The notes under the pieces were generated by a model that saw only the letters and a program-made list of their open reading frames with translations, was not told where the DNA came from and searched no databases. This document shows, piece after piece, positions 25,901 to 31,439 of a DNA stretch of 64,000 nucleotides (position 1 is its first letter; each line of letters begins with the position of its first letter). The DNA is from Tridacna crocea (taxonomy: Eukaryota > Mollusca > Bivalvia > Cardiida > Cardiidae), in the NCBI GenBank assembly GCA_943736015.1, contig OX031065.1, positions 30,332,427 through 30,396,426 of the forward strand, in the 5' to 3' direction. A program made the position numbers and the translations under genes.

Positions 25901-25939
25901 AGACGGATTACTCCATGAGTTATAGTAGCGGCTGTACAT
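4777..25939 (-). CDS. Transglutaminase gene 1 (14 coding exons visible, 3' end outside window)
   Basis: Protein-glutamine gamma-glutamyltransferase: a calcium-dependent enzyme that forms isopeptide bonds between glutamine and lysine side chains, known in invertebrates from haemocytes, clotting and cuticle. The coding exons are listed one by one and join in phase to give about 700 residues. The order is a Tyr/Arg-rich head (1-80), Pro-Glu-Ala repeats, the N-terminal barrel (about 133-280), the catalytic core with Cys408 ([10 protein letters not shown]), His468 (NFHVW) and Asp491 (QALDATPQ), and the start of the first C-terminal barrel (632-700). The Cys-His and His-Asp spacings (60 and 23) are close to those of human TGM2 (58 and 23). 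All residues of the triad and the core Trp (GNWSG) are present. The last C-terminal exons, seen in paralogue gene 2, are not found above position 1 and should lie to the left. It looks functional as far as visible. Which vertebrate TGM it is closest to cannot be decided here. Confidence 0.95.
5024..5250 (-). repeat. Hairpin MITE, subfamily A
   Basis: TTAA at both ends; the palindrome has one mismatch (ATAGTGGG arm). Confidence 0.87.
5310..5432 (-). repeat. Hairpin MITE relic
   Basis: It keeps only a decayed arm, TCTGCAAATGCTTTC and GTCTGGTAAA. Confidence 0.5.
5466..5683 (-). repeat. Hairpin MITE, subfamily A
   Basis: TTAA at both ends; hairpin present with arm mismatches. Confidence 0.85.
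5700..6115 (+). repeat. Palindromic repeat P2, copy 1
   Basis: The core is an inverted repeat, GTGGTTTATCTTTCAATAAAC paired with GTTTATTGAATGATAAACC, around CTCATAACTCACA arms. Related copies are at 38135-38395 and 46605-47030. The flank holds short ATGACGTCA-like motifs. It lies in intron 13 of gene 1. Confidence 0.75.
6136..6230 (-). repeat. Hairpin MITE fragment
   Basis: Left end and first arm only. Confidence 0.6.
6311..6540 (+). repeat. Hairpin MITE, subfamily A
   Basis: TTAA at both ends; the hairpin arms carry a few mismatches. Confidence 0.85.
6553..6812 (+). repeat. Two tandem MITE relics of about 130 bp
   Basis: The unit containing GATCAATTGACGGGATTTGATGG and a decayed hairpin occurs twice in direct order, at about 6553 and 6690. 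Confidence 0.6.
6814..7023 (-). repeat. Hairpin MITE, subfamily A, right end truncated
   Basis: The hairpin is nearly perfect. The copy fades out about 17 bp from the exon 13 donor. Confidence 0.8.
7040..7128 (-). CDS. Transglutaminase gene 1, exon 13
   Basis: It encodes [18 protein letters not shown] through GSRVK. This is the charged linker from catalytic core to C-terminal barrels that is typical of the family. The 89 bp length and phase are identical to the gene 2 exon at 61202-61290. The donor is GTAAGT. Confidence 0.93.
7174..7619 (-). repeat. Hairpin MITE, subfamily A, split by another repeat
   Basis: The left end (7174-7206) and the hairpin plus right end (7425-7619) belong to one MITE. 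Confidence 0.8.
7205..7426 (+). repeat. Dispersed 'agagggccatgatggccctg' repeat inside the MITE
   Basis: It begins AAGAGGGCCATGATGGCCC. It contains a GGACGGACAGACGG-like short tandem run (7316-7375) and ends with GGCCTTTGGCCAGTGGAGC. Related heads occur at about 15040 and 61412. Confidence 0.7.
7616..7770 (+). repeat. Hairpin MITE, subfamily A, 3' truncated
   Basis: It shares its TTAA with the previous copy and breaks off in the second hairpin arm. Confidence 0.75.
7780..8340. repeat. Degenerate 'gacccagtgacctatttttga' dispersed repeat
   Basis: It has phrases such as GACCTATTTTTGATATGAC, CCTCTAGAGTACACA and TTCTGACCAATTTTCATG, seen again at 9880-10320 and 15720-16110. No coding content is visible. 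Confidence 0.6.
8402..8797 (+). repeat. Dispersed repeat P3, copy 1, abutting exon 12
   Basis: It shares several blocks with 14628-14955, for example TGACAAAATAATCAGAGG and CTTGTGCCTTACGGC. It has an internal inverted repeat (GGGGAAATATTTGCC / GGCAAATATTTCCC) and ends about 15 bp from the exon 12 donor. Confidence 0.75.
8812..8957 (-). CDS. Transglutaminase gene 1, exon 12
   Basis: It encodes (A)[15 protein letters not shown] through [14 protein letters not shown], matching the core-end segment DVTDKYKYPEGS of the family. The acceptor is TTACAG. The donor GTTGGT is weak but fixed by phase with exon 13. Confidence 0.92.
8990..9445 (+). repeat. Dispersed repeat P4, copy 1
   Basis: About 450 bp, shared with 19930-20475. 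Common blocks include GGCAGGGGACTTGGAAACTTG, CCGCCATTTTGGATGTTG-like sequence, and TCTTTGCAGTATAATAATG at the end. Confidence 0.75.
9485..9682 (+). repeat. Hairpin MITE, subfamily A, hairpin partly deleted
   Basis: TTAA at both ends; only about half of the palindrome remains. Confidence 0.78.
9800..9895 (+). repeat. Hairpin MITE relic
   Basis: A recognisable left end (CTCATTACCAAACAAC) followed by decayed sequence. Confidence 0.5.
9896..10320. repeat. Degenerate dispersed repeat with a TATCATCAAG microsatellite
   Basis: The segment 9961-10018 is a run of TATCATCAAG/A units of about 10 bp. The rest resembles the 'gtgacctatt' repeat of 7780-8340. Confidence 0.6.
10498..10657 (-). CDS. Transglutaminase gene 1, exon 11
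   Basis: It encodes (G)[15 protein letters not shown] through [16 protein letters not shown], the CGPAPV / YDTPFVFAEVNAD signature of the family, and ends VVADIEER. The donor is GTAAGT. Confidence 0.94.
10919..11146 (+). repeat. Hairpin MITE, subfamily A
   Basis: TTAA at both ends; full hairpin with few mismatches. Confidence 0.87.
11147..11751. other. Intron 10, unassigned stretch
   Basis: Only short, weak open frames; no exon of the gene is missing at this point, since exons 10 and 11 join in phase. Confidence 0.5.
11752..11970 (+). repeat. Hairpin MITE, subfamily A, loop shortened
   Basis: TTAA at the left and ATAA at the right. The centre of the palindrome is deleted. Confidence 0.82.
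12116..12343 (+). repeat. Hairpin MITE, subfamily A
   Basis: TTAA at both ends; full hairpin. Confidence 0.86.
12375..12601 (+). repeat. Hairpin MITE, subfamily A
   Basis: TTAA at both ends; full hairpin. It is 118 bp from the exon 10 donor. Confidence 0.86.
12719..12822 (-). CDS. Transglutaminase gene 1, exon 10 (catalytic His and Asp)
   Basis: It encodes (W)[18 protein letters not shown] then [17 protein letters not shown]. It carries catalytic His468 in NFHVW and Asp491 in ALDATPQ. The acceptor is TTAACAG and the donor GTATGA. Confidence 0.97.
12943..13073. repeat. Hairpin MITE, subfamily B, truncated in the hairpin
   Basis: It begins TTAACCCTTTACCCCATG and breaks off after TAGAAAACACA. 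Confidence 0.72.
13520..13719 (-). repeat. Hairpin MITE, subfamily A
   Basis: Internally shortened after the hairpin. It is joined end to end with the next copy at GAGTTAATTAACTC. Confidence 0.82.
13720..13935 (+). repeat. Hairpin MITE, subfamily A, diverged right end
   Basis: In opposite orientation to its neighbour. The hairpin arms carry mismatches. Confidence 0.75.
13940..14270. repeat. Dispersed 'cagtctgcgcagtccacgcagg' repeat
   Basis: It contains TGCGCAGTCCACGCAGGCT. Variants occur near 22860, 25485, 36680 and 40960 (CAGCCTGCACAGTCCACGCAGG). No coding content is visible. Confidence 0.55.
14336..14477 (-). CDS. Transglutaminase gene 1, exon 9
   Basis: It encodes (V)[19 protein letters not shown] through SSTIDIYYK and ends [10 protein letters not shown]. 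The motif R-LGIP-R-VTNF-SAHD is diagnostic of the catalytic core. The acceptor is CTAACAG and the donor GTAATG. Confidence 0.97.
14628..14955 (+). repeat. Dispersed repeat P3, copy 2
   Basis: Partner of 8402-8797, lacking an internal segment. Confidence 0.7.
15219..15447 (-). repeat. Hairpin MITE, subfamily A
   Basis: TTAA at both ends; full hairpin with two mismatches. Confidence 0.86.
15487..15716 (+). repeat. Hairpin MITE, subfamily A
   Basis: TTAA at both ends; full hairpin. Confidence 0.86.
15720..16110. repeat. Degenerate 'taatgacctactttttt' dispersed repeat
   Basis: Similar phrasing to 7780-8340; it continues on the far side of the next MITE (16341-16430). Confidence 0.55.
16115..16340 (+). 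repeat. Hairpin MITE, subfamily A
   Basis: Left TTAA mutated to TTCA; perfect hairpin. It is inserted in the preceding dispersed repeat. Confidence 0.84.
16550..16733 (-). CDS. Transglutaminase gene 1, exon 8 (active-site Cys)
   Basis: It encodes [17 protein letters not shown] through [17 protein letters not shown] and [13 protein letters not shown]. Cys408 is the nucleophile. The Trp in GNWSG corresponds to the transition-state Trp. The donor GTATGT leaves one base that completes Val with exon 9. Confidence 0.98.
16894..17122 (+). repeat. Hairpin MITE, subfamily A
   Basis: TTAA at both ends; full hairpin with a few mismatches. Confidence 0.86.
17170..17790. repeat. Tandem array of about 160 bp units, four copies
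   Basis: Each unit carries CACTGCACTTTTCCTCAAT, then GAGTTATGCACTAGACAAA-like sequence, then a GGGCAACAACTCC-like phrase. The units are visibly diverged. Confidence 0.7.
17797..18252 (+). repeat. Palindromic repeat P1, copy 1
   Basis: A 140 bp palindrome (GTGAAAGATCGAAATTTATTT paired with AAATAAATTTCGATCTTTCAC) is followed by a tail ending CCTACCGGAAAGCATGAAATA. Other copies are at 26020-26476 and, inverted, at 46240-46560 and 47278-47725. Confidence 0.82.
18285..18398 (-). CDS. Transglutaminase gene 1, exon 7
   Basis: It encodes [17 protein letters not shown] through [12 protein letters not shown], 38 codons in phase 0. The acceptor is CTTCTAG and the donor GTAATT. Confidence 0.95.
18524..18751 (-). 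repeat. Hairpin MITE, subfamily A, sitting on an exon-6 copy
   Basis: Its right TTAA (18748-18751) overlaps the former donor of the exon-6 fragment at 18752-18815. Confidence 0.85.
18752..18815 (-). pseudogene. Decayed copy of the 3' part of exon 6 (second copy)
   Basis: In the exon 6 frame it reads [20 protein letters not shown] then GT, against [20 protein letters not shown] in exon 6. Stops lie upstream in the same frame, so it looks like an exon-copy relic, not a functional exon. Confidence 0.85.
18883..19101 (+). repeat. Hairpin MITE, subfamily A, rearranged
   Basis: The AACATTGTGGG arm is duplicated (18977 and 19003) and the second arm is missing. Confidence 0.65.
19368..19442 (-). 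pseudogene. In-frame repeat of the exon 6 end, directly downstream of exon 6
   Basis: The 75 nt after the exon 6 donor stay open in the exon 6 frame and repeat its end ([13 protein letters not shown] against [13 protein letters not shown]). They finish at another GT (AAG/GTTGGC). Use of this second donor would add 25 residues without a frame change. Whether it is spliced is unknown. Confidence 0.8.
19443..19555 (-). CDS. Transglutaminase gene 1, exon 6
   Basis: It encodes [20 protein letters not shown] then [17 protein letters not shown]. The acceptor is ATCATAG and the donor GTGAGT. Phase joins to exon 5 (NPWCKD) and exon 7 (FKDM). Confidence 0.96.
19930..20475 (+). repeat. Dispersed repeat P4, copy 2, with an inverted-repeat insert
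   Basis: Partner of 8990-9445. Between 19966 and 20085 GGCAGGGGACTTGGAAACTTG is mirrored by CAAGTTTTCAAGTCCCTGCC, giving a long stem. Confidence 0.75.
20515..20575 (-). repeat. Hairpin MITE fragment next to exon 5
   Basis: Only the TTGTCTGCAAATGCTTTCAA block and decayed sequence remain. Confidence 0.55.
20605..20758 (-). CDS. Transglutaminase gene 1, exon 5
   Basis: It encodes [16 protein letters not shown] through [15 protein letters not shown], the end of the N-terminal barrel with the family's ILFNPWC signature. The acceptor is TTTTTAG and the donor GTATGT. Confidence 0.96.
21059..21271 (+). repeat. Hairpin MITE, subfamily A, loop deleted
   Basis: First of a head-to-tail series that shares TTAA sites. 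Confidence 0.84.
21268..21497 (+). repeat. Hairpin MITE, subfamily A
   Basis: Shares its left TTAA with the previous copy; near-perfect hairpin. Confidence 0.86.
21498..21684 (+). repeat. Hairpin MITE, subfamily A, left end missing
   Basis: Starts in the AAAGTATTCACAGACGAC block; right TTAA shared with the next copy. Confidence 0.75.
21681..21910 (+). repeat. Hairpin MITE, subfamily A
   Basis: TTAA at both ends; diverged arms. Confidence 0.82.
21945..21996 (-). pseudogene. Decayed copy of the 3' part of exon 4
   Basis: It reads [16 protein letters not shown] then GTGATT, against [17 protein letters not shown] then GTGAGT in exon 4, with one codon lost. It is bounded on both sides by MITE sequence. 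Confidence 0.85.
21998..22081 (+). repeat. Hairpin MITE fragment
   Basis: Second arm and right end only; TTAA shared with the next copy. Confidence 0.75.
22078..22300 (-). repeat. Hairpin MITE, subfamily A
   Basis: Near-perfect hairpin; the right end lies 12 bp from the exon 4 donor. Confidence 0.84.
22312..22442 (-). CDS. Transglutaminase gene 1, exon 4
   Basis: It encodes [20 protein letters not shown] through [17 protein letters not shown], part of the N-terminal barrel. The acceptor is TTTACAG and the donor GTGAGT. Confidence 0.94.
22524..22754 (+). repeat. Hairpin MITE, subfamily A
   Basis: Left TTAA lost; the hairpin has a slightly enlarged loop. Confidence 0.83.
22755..23480. other. 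Intron 3, mostly unassigned
   Basis: It includes a CTGTGCAGATTGTGCAGATCG variant of the 'tgcgcagtc' repeat near 22875. Nothing else is recognisable. Confidence 0.45.
23491..23690. repeat. Minisatellite, about six units of 31-34 bp
   Basis: The units contain AACATGATGTCTTGT and CCCATGACATAATCC. It lies 49 bp downstream of the exon 3 donor, within intron 3. Confidence 0.85.
23739..23896 (-). CDS. Transglutaminase gene 1, exon 3 (N-terminal barrel start)
   Basis: It encodes [16 protein letters not shown] through [17 protein letters not shown] and [14 protein letters not shown] and LTLQFTIG are typical of the transglutaminase N-domain. The donor is GTAAGT. Confidence 0.96.
23955..24164 (+). repeat. 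Hairpin MITE, diverged
   Basis: The hairpin uses AGGAGACAATGC and GCATTGTCTCC, so both arms changed together. Confidence 0.7.
24285..24482 (-). repeat. Hairpin MITE relic
   Basis: Decayed ends and one good arm (AGCATTTTCTCCTTTTCCC). Confidence 0.6.
24522..24678 (-). CDS. Transglutaminase gene 1, exon 2 (Pro-Glu-Ala repeats)
   Basis: It encodes (G)[14 protein letters not shown], then four further Glu-Pro-Ala-Pro type units, then [19 protein letters not shown]. The repeat comes from a CAGGGGCTGGCT-like 12 bp DNA repeat. The acceptor is CACTCAG and the donor GTAATT. Confidence 0.93.
24739..24966 (-). repeat. Hairpin MITE, subfamily C
   Basis: Termini CTCTTTCCCAAAC / TTTGGGAAAGGG; loop TTGCTCGTAACGAGCAA; arms pair perfectly. 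Confidence 0.88.
24986..25070 (+). repeat. Short foldback related to the 27630 element
   Basis: It begins CGTTGTCTGCACATGCCACA, like the 27630-27986 element, and ends in a stem formed by TGTCTGCTATGA and TCATAGCAGACA. Confidence 0.65.
25170..25398. repeat. Hairpin MITE, subfamily B, full length
   Basis: Very close to 2944-3172. Confidence 0.87.
25699..25939 (-). CDS. Transglutaminase gene 1, exon 1 (Tyr/Arg-rich N-terminus)
   Basis: It starts [20 protein letters not shown]. There are 19 tyrosines in the first 52 residues, then an Arg/Glu/Asn-rich stretch ending RRNRRRSG. The donor GTACTA fits the phase of exon 2. This ATG is the first in frame after a possible acceptor (AAACTGCAG, about 12 bp upstream), so a non-coding 5' exon is likely. 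No signal peptide is visible. Confidence 0.88.
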
Positions 25940-26019
25940 CCTGGTTTAGAACTGCAGTTTAAGATAGAAGTTGCTGATGATATTTTTCCAGTACATGAGT
26001 TGTTTTCTCATAATTAATC

Positions 26020-26476
26020 AGTGAAAGATCGAAATTTATTTCATCGAGTGAACACCATCTTGTGACCACCATTGGTAATATTTTCACTCATGGCTATGAC
26101 ACTTGTGAAAATATTACCAATTGTGTTCACTAGATGAAATAAATTTTGATCTTTCACAAAAAAAAAAAAACAAATACATGTATTCTATTTATTGCATGTT
26201 TTTAACCCTGTCTGGGAGGAGCTTTGTCAAAATTCAGTACATTTCTTTTCTGTTGTTCCCTGTGGCATACCCCTCCAGCAGAGCAAGGCATTACATAATT
26301 GCGTCAAGCGCGAGAAATGTAATGTAAATGCTGTCATATTTCCATCTGGTTGTGAGGCACACGCAGTTTACCTAGGCAACAAGAACATGAAAATTGGTAT
26401 TTTCACTGATCATATCCCAGTAATATAAAAAAATATTTCCACTACTATTTCTTGATATCCTACCAGAAAGCATGAA
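26020..26476 (+). repeat. Palindromic repeat P1, copy 2, upstream of gene 1
   Basis: Its palindrome begins about 80 bp upstream of the gene 1 start codon, with the same layout and end as 17797-18252. Confidence 0.82.
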
Positions 26477-26489
26477 ATAATTAACTTTT

Positions 26490-26696
26490 CTATCACTTGA
26501 CAATTTTTTCTACTGATCCAAATTCAAAGAATTTGCAGATGACAAATTAGATGTAGCTCATTTGTTTTAATTTGTTTTTGAAAGGTTAGAAAACAGTGGG
26601 AAAAGGTGAAAAAGCATTTTCATACAATGTTTTCAAAAACCTTCTCTTTTAGGGGTGTTAAAATTTGCGACTGTGTGACACATGTGTAGGGTTAAC
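26490..26696 (+). repeat. Hairpin MITE relic
   Basis: Shortened hairpin and decayed ends. Confidence 0.6.
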
Positions 26697-26704
26697 AATG
26701 ATAT

Positions 26705-26845
26705 GAACCCTTTACCACACAATCCAGACTTTTAATGACACGGAGAAAGAAAGCTTTTGAAAACATTGTGGGAAAAGGAGAAAATGCTGGAAACCAGCAT
26801 TTTCTCCTTTTCCCACAATGTTTTCTACTCATTCAAGAGCAATCA
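26705..26845 (-). repeat. Hairpin MITE, subfamily A, right half missing
   Basis: Near-perfect palindrome, then truncated. Confidence 0.8.
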
Positions 26846-26881
26846 TTATCATTTAAAAAACATGATTATTGTCCTATTTGA

Positions 26882-27119
26882 ATTCCCTTTACCAAACAAT
26901 CCCTGGTTTTTATGACCCTGAAATAGAAGCCTTTTGAAAACATTGTGGTAACCAGCATTTTTCTCCTTTACCCACTATGTTTTATACCATGTTGGAAACA
27001 AATTTTAGTTTCTGAGTTACAGTAATTTTGCTTTCAACTTGGATCAGTCTAAAATTTTGTTGCTTGGGAAAGGATTAATGAGGACAAGTCTGAAATTTTG
27101 TTGTGTGGTAAAGGGTTAA
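26882..27119 (-). repeat. Hairpin MITE, loop deleted, plus a second right-end fragment
   Basis: One copy ends at about 27077; an extra right end (GACAAGTCTGAAATTTTG to GGGTTAA) follows directly. Confidence 0.72.
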
Positions 27120-27313
27120 GTCCAACAATTTTTACACATTGATTAAGTTGATGATTGATAACATGTACTTCATGATGATGATTTAGATCGGTTTGACAAT
27201 TATGTTTAATATAAATGATGATTATTTTGATGATGATTAAGATGATAATGACACAGATGATGAAGATCTAGATGATGATTTATTTAAAATTTTGTTGTTT
27301 CATAAGTGATTGA
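27120..27313. repeat. GAT/ATG-rich low-complexity tract
   Basis: Irregular GATGAT runs; a second such tract is at 27495-27565. Confidence 0.6.
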
Positions 27314-27491
27314 TCTAGAGCTCCAGATAAAAAGGAGTGATGGTATTCTAAATCAATTGTTTCTCTTCCAAACCCTATGTTGTGTCGACGAGACGATTCT
27401 AATGAGTACCCATAACATAGGGTTTAGTGGAGAATTATCAATATTTTCAACTTTGAAATCAAAATCACTTCCTCTATATCTGGAAGTCTGA
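27314..27491. repeat. TIR element P5, copy 1
   Basis: Terminal inverted repeats of the form CTCCAGATAAAAAGGAGTGA / TTCCAGATATAGAGGAAGTG. Inner block GACGATTCTAATGAGTACCC. The second copy is at 49509-49739. Confidence 0.75.
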
Positions 27492-27629
27492 TTCATCTGA
27501 TAATAATTCAGAAGAGAATGATGGAGATGATGATAAGTCAGATGACAATAACTTGATTTAGATGATTAATCCTTTTCCAGATGACAAAATTTTAGCCATG
27601 TCCATTTTGAGAGCATCATTCTGCAGATG

Positions 27630-27986
27630 CGTTGTCTGCGCATGTCATATTCTTCGAAGATTCGACTGTCTTATATGACGCATCATTACTAGCCCCGAAA
27701 GCGGGCTGACTGTAATATTACACTCTATAAAGTAGCAATGTTGAAAATAGCTTTTACGTATCAATACGTTTGAGGAGAAATGAGACCTGCTTTAGCAACA
27801 GATTTCTCTAAACTGGTGATCATAGTTGAGTGAATTGCACGAGGTAGCGTTTTATTGGGTAAACCTTTTTTTTGTTTTAAATTCAACATAACAGTTGTCG
27901 CATAGGAAAGTGGTTCGGTTCTGTACCCAGGATGCCCATATCAGATAGATGAGTATTTATAGAATGCCATCTAGCGAGAGATAATG
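27630..27986 (+). mobile_element. 350 bp non-autonomous element, copy 1
   Basis: It begins CGTTGTCTGCGCATG and ends GCGAGAGATAATG. Flanked by the direct repeat TCTGCAGATG (27620-27629 and 27987-27996). The termini are weak inverted repeats (CGTTGTCTG / CATTATCTC). No open frame of note. Confidence 0.88.
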
Positions 27987-28141
27987 TCTGCAGATGATGA
28001 TTTAATTGTGGCTCAAATGGTTCAATTACCCTTTGAAAGAGCAGAAAATATTGTAGGAAAAGGAGAAAATGCTGGTTATCGGCATTTTATCCTTTTTCCC
28101 TCAATGTTTGAAAAAGGCTTTTTCCCAGGGTCGTTAAAAGT

Positions 28142-28489
28142 CATTATCTCCCGCTAGATGGCATTCTATAAATACTCATCTATCTGATATGGGCATCCTG
28201 GGTACAGAACCGAACCACTTTCCTACGTGACAACTGTTACTTCAAATTTAAAACAAAAAAAAGGTTTACCCAATAAAACGCTACCTCGTGCAATTCACTC
28301 AACTATCACCAGTTTAGAGAAATCTGTTGCTAAAACAGGTCTCATTTCTCCTCAAACGTATTGATATGTAAAGGCTATTTTCAACATTGCTACTTTATAG
28401 AGCGTACAGTCAGCCCGCTTTCGGGGCTAGTAGTGATGCGTCATATAAGACAGTCGAATCTTCGAAGAATATGACATGCGCAGACAACG
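28142..28489 (-). mobile_element. 350 bp non-autonomous element, copy 2, inverted
   Basis: Reverse complement of copy 1 with the same two ends. Flanked by its own direct repeat GTTAAAAGT (28133-28141 and 28490-28498). Confidence 0.88.
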
Positions 28490-28516
28490 GTTAAAAGTTG
28501 AGTGTGTGGCAAAGGG

Positions 28517-28720
28517 TTAGACTAGTCCAAATTGACAGCATTTGCAGACAACAAAATGAATGTGACTGAAAAACTGAAATTTGTTTAAGGAAGGGAAGAA
28601 AACTTTTGTAGGAAAATGGAGAAAATGCTGGTTACCAGCATTTTCTCCTTTTCCCACAATGTTTTCAAAAGGCTTCTTTCACAGGGTGTTATAAGTCGGG
28701 ATTTTGTGGTAAATGGTTAA
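28517..28720 (+). repeat. Hairpin MITE, subfamily A, left end missing
   Basis: Full hairpin; starts at GACTAGTCCAAATTGACAGC. Confidence 0.8.
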
Positions 28721-28763
28721 GCCCTTTCTTTCCAGTGCACAAAATCACAAGATGAACATGACT

Positions 28764-29000
28764 TTAACCCACTACACAATCCCTACTTTTGACGCCCCTG
28801 AGAAAGAAGCCTATAGAAAACATTGTGGGAAAAGGAGAAAATCCTGGTAACCAGCATTTTCTCCTTTTCCCACTATGTTTTCTACCTTTCACAAAACAAT
28901 TAAAATTTCAAATTTTGGGTCACTTTCATTTTGTCGTCTGCAAAATTTAATGCTCTCAATTTGGTCAAAGCTAAAATTTTGTCATTTGGTTATGAGTTAA
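28764..29000 (-). repeat. Hairpin MITE, subfamily A
   Basis: TTAA at both ends; small insertions in the right part. Confidence 0.85.
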
Positions 29001-30183
29001 GTTATGAGGATTTGTCTATGTAGGGATAGAAAACTGTGTGAATGCGAAAAACTGCTGGCTACCAGTAACCAGCATAATTATCCTCCTTTCCCTGCATGTA
29101 TGCAAAAGATCTTCTTTCTTAAAGGTGGGTATTTAGAATTTTTACATCTCACCAAATTAAAAAATATATATATCACTGAAATTTATATGAAAACATTATA
29201 CAAATCATCAATAATGAAGACTCATAAAATTACAAAAAAAAATTTTTTGATGGTATTCCCTTAAAAGGCTACGTAGCCTCTTAAGGTATTTTTAGATTTC
29301 GCGCCAAAAATCAATAAAGCATTGTGGGAATGTCAAGTGACTGGCACTTGACTAATAACGCTTAAATTCCATTGCATAACAAACATTTAATAATTATTTT
29401 CCATAATGTGTTCTTTGGACGCCAAGTTTGAAACTACGTCTGTGTATTCCTGTATGTAAATGAGAGAATTGATCATCTAAAACTAGAACGTGTCTCCCAA
29501 TGGTGTCAACCTGGGCCGTACTAAATATCTAATTTCTCTTGATTTTGGATGCTTTTCGACTACTAGGGTTTAATGAACGCAAATTAAAAGGCTTTGAGAA
29601 TATGAGGATAATTTTTTTGCTTGTTTGTAAAATTTTCGTCCCAAAATCTGAAGGGCCACCTTTAAGGCCAATAGTCCATTTCTTAATATTGGTTTAGAGA
29701 GCATCCCACATGCACAATCTTTCTGTCTATAGCATCCGTAACTGACTCCTTTTCCCCTTTTGACACCTTTTTTCTTTTACTTGTTGAACTGATACCATAT
29801 AGAATCCATGGAAAGGAACACAGTCTGATCTTTGATCTACACCATCCGTAATTTAAGTTAAACCTGAAGAGGAAAGTCTTTCTCAGAGGCTCAACGAATT
29901 GTATTTTTTTGGTTATAAGCTTACACTTTCGTTCCAATCCATTTTGTAGCATATTCTAAGTATATTTTGTAATTGTCTTATTATATTTTGTATGTAAAAT
30001 GTTGCAAACATTAAGGCTAAAACTTGTGATTTTGTCAATGTTGTAAGGGGTTAACCTGTACATTATTATATGAATGTTGACAAAGAGAAATCTGAACCAA
30101 CCATCCAGAAATAATAGCATATTCCCTTTCTCCTTTTCAAAGATGACAGGGGTTCATAAATTGAAAAATTTACACACTTCCAT
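29001..30183. other. Intergenic stretch without recognised features
   Basis: An 89-codon minus-strand open frame at 29683-29952 resembles nothing I know and has no supporting context. There is an A/T-rich run near 29155-29250. Confidence 0.45.
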
Positions 30184-30411
30184 TTAACCCTTTACCACAC
30201 AGTCTCAAATTTTAATGACCCTGAAAAAGAAGCCTTTTGAAAATACTTTGGGAAAAGGAGATAATGCTTCCTCATCAGTATTTTCTTCTTTTCAAACAAT
30301 GTTTCCCACCCTTTCCAAAATGTTCTTTGAATTGAGTTACATTAATAGTGTCATCTGCAAATGCTTTCAGTTTGGACTTATCTTAAAATTTGTTGTTTGG
30401 TAAAGAGTTAA
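30184..30411 (-). repeat. Hairpin MITE, subfamily A, weak hairpin
   Basis: TTAA at both ends; the arms no longer pair well. Confidence 0.8.
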
Positions 30412-30561
30412 GGGCAAACAGACTTTGTAAAGTGAAATATTTGCATAATTTATGGTTCAAACACACAAAATTCAATGTTGAGGGGCTTTTGAATACTTGG
30501 CCACATCCTAAAAACTACCTTTTCTTTATCTTAAAATGGAATGAGTGAAAAAGCATTCTTC

Positions 30562-30916
30562 ATGCTGGCATTTGCAGACAACAAATCGAAGGTGGCAAAT
30601 ATGACAAAATTTGTCCTTGGTAAGAGTAGAAAATGCTGGTTTCAAGCTTTTTCTTCTTTTCTCAAAATGTTTTCAAAGGCTGTCTTTGTCAGGGTCATTA
30701 AAAATTGTCATTGTGTGGTGAAGGGTTCAATCTGCAGATGACAAATAAGATGTGACTGAAATGATTGAAAATATGGCTGAAATGATCAAAAGTTATAGAA
30801 AACATTGTGGGAAAAGACCAGAATGCTGTTTACCAGCATTTTCTTCTATTCCTAATATGTTATCAAAAGCCATCTCTTTCAGTGTTGTTAAAAATTGGGA
30901 TTGTGAGGAAAAAGGT
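30562..30916 (+). repeat. Two consecutive diverged MITE copies without left ends
   Basis: Each starts at a TTTGCAGACAAC / TCTGCAGATGAC block and runs to a decayed right end (30729 and 30916). Confidence 0.68.
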
Positions 30917-30962
30917 TGATAGCACATTACAGTAACTAGAAATAAATATGGTTGGTATGATA

Positions 30963-31191
30963 TTTGACCTGTTACCAGACAGCAAAATAAAAAACCTATC
31001 CAAATTGAAAGCATTTGCAGACGACAATTTCAAAGTGGCTCACATGGTGCAATTTTACCTTGATAGGGTAGAAAACCTTGTGGGAAAAGGAGAAATTGCT
31101 GGTTACCGGCATTTTCTCCTTTTCCCACAGTATTTTTAAAAGGCTTTGTCCTCAGGGTCATTAAAACTCGTCATTGTGTGGTAAAGAATTA
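30963..31191 (+). repeat. Hairpin MITE, subfamily A
   Basis: Full length; loop changed to GGTTACCGGC. Confidence 0.83.
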
Positions 31192-31439
31192 AATAGAAAA
31201 ACTTTTTCCTTTGCTATAATATTTTCGTACTTCGGTTGGAAAGTGGCAATAAATGCACTTTTTCACAGACACTGTAGATCAAGATCAAACTGCAATGGGT
31301 ATGTAGTCAGTTCTTTGATGATCTCCATTGTCCCATAAGGGAATATTTTCCCCCAAAAAATATGTTTGCAGTATGTTAATACAGGAGACCACTCCTTCAT
31401 GCATGGCATTGTCTCGATTTAACTACAAGACCTAACTAA

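Larger units (their letters stand above)
27566..28520 (+). repeat. One hairpin MITE split by two opposite insertions
   Basis: The MITE parts are 27566-27629, 27987-28141 and 28490-28520. Together they make one A-type copy, interrupted at two places by the same 350 bp element. Confidence 0.85.

Noticed and set aside
29683-29952. 89-codon minus-strand frame
   Set aside because: No recognised motif, no splice context and no repeat family; most likely chance.
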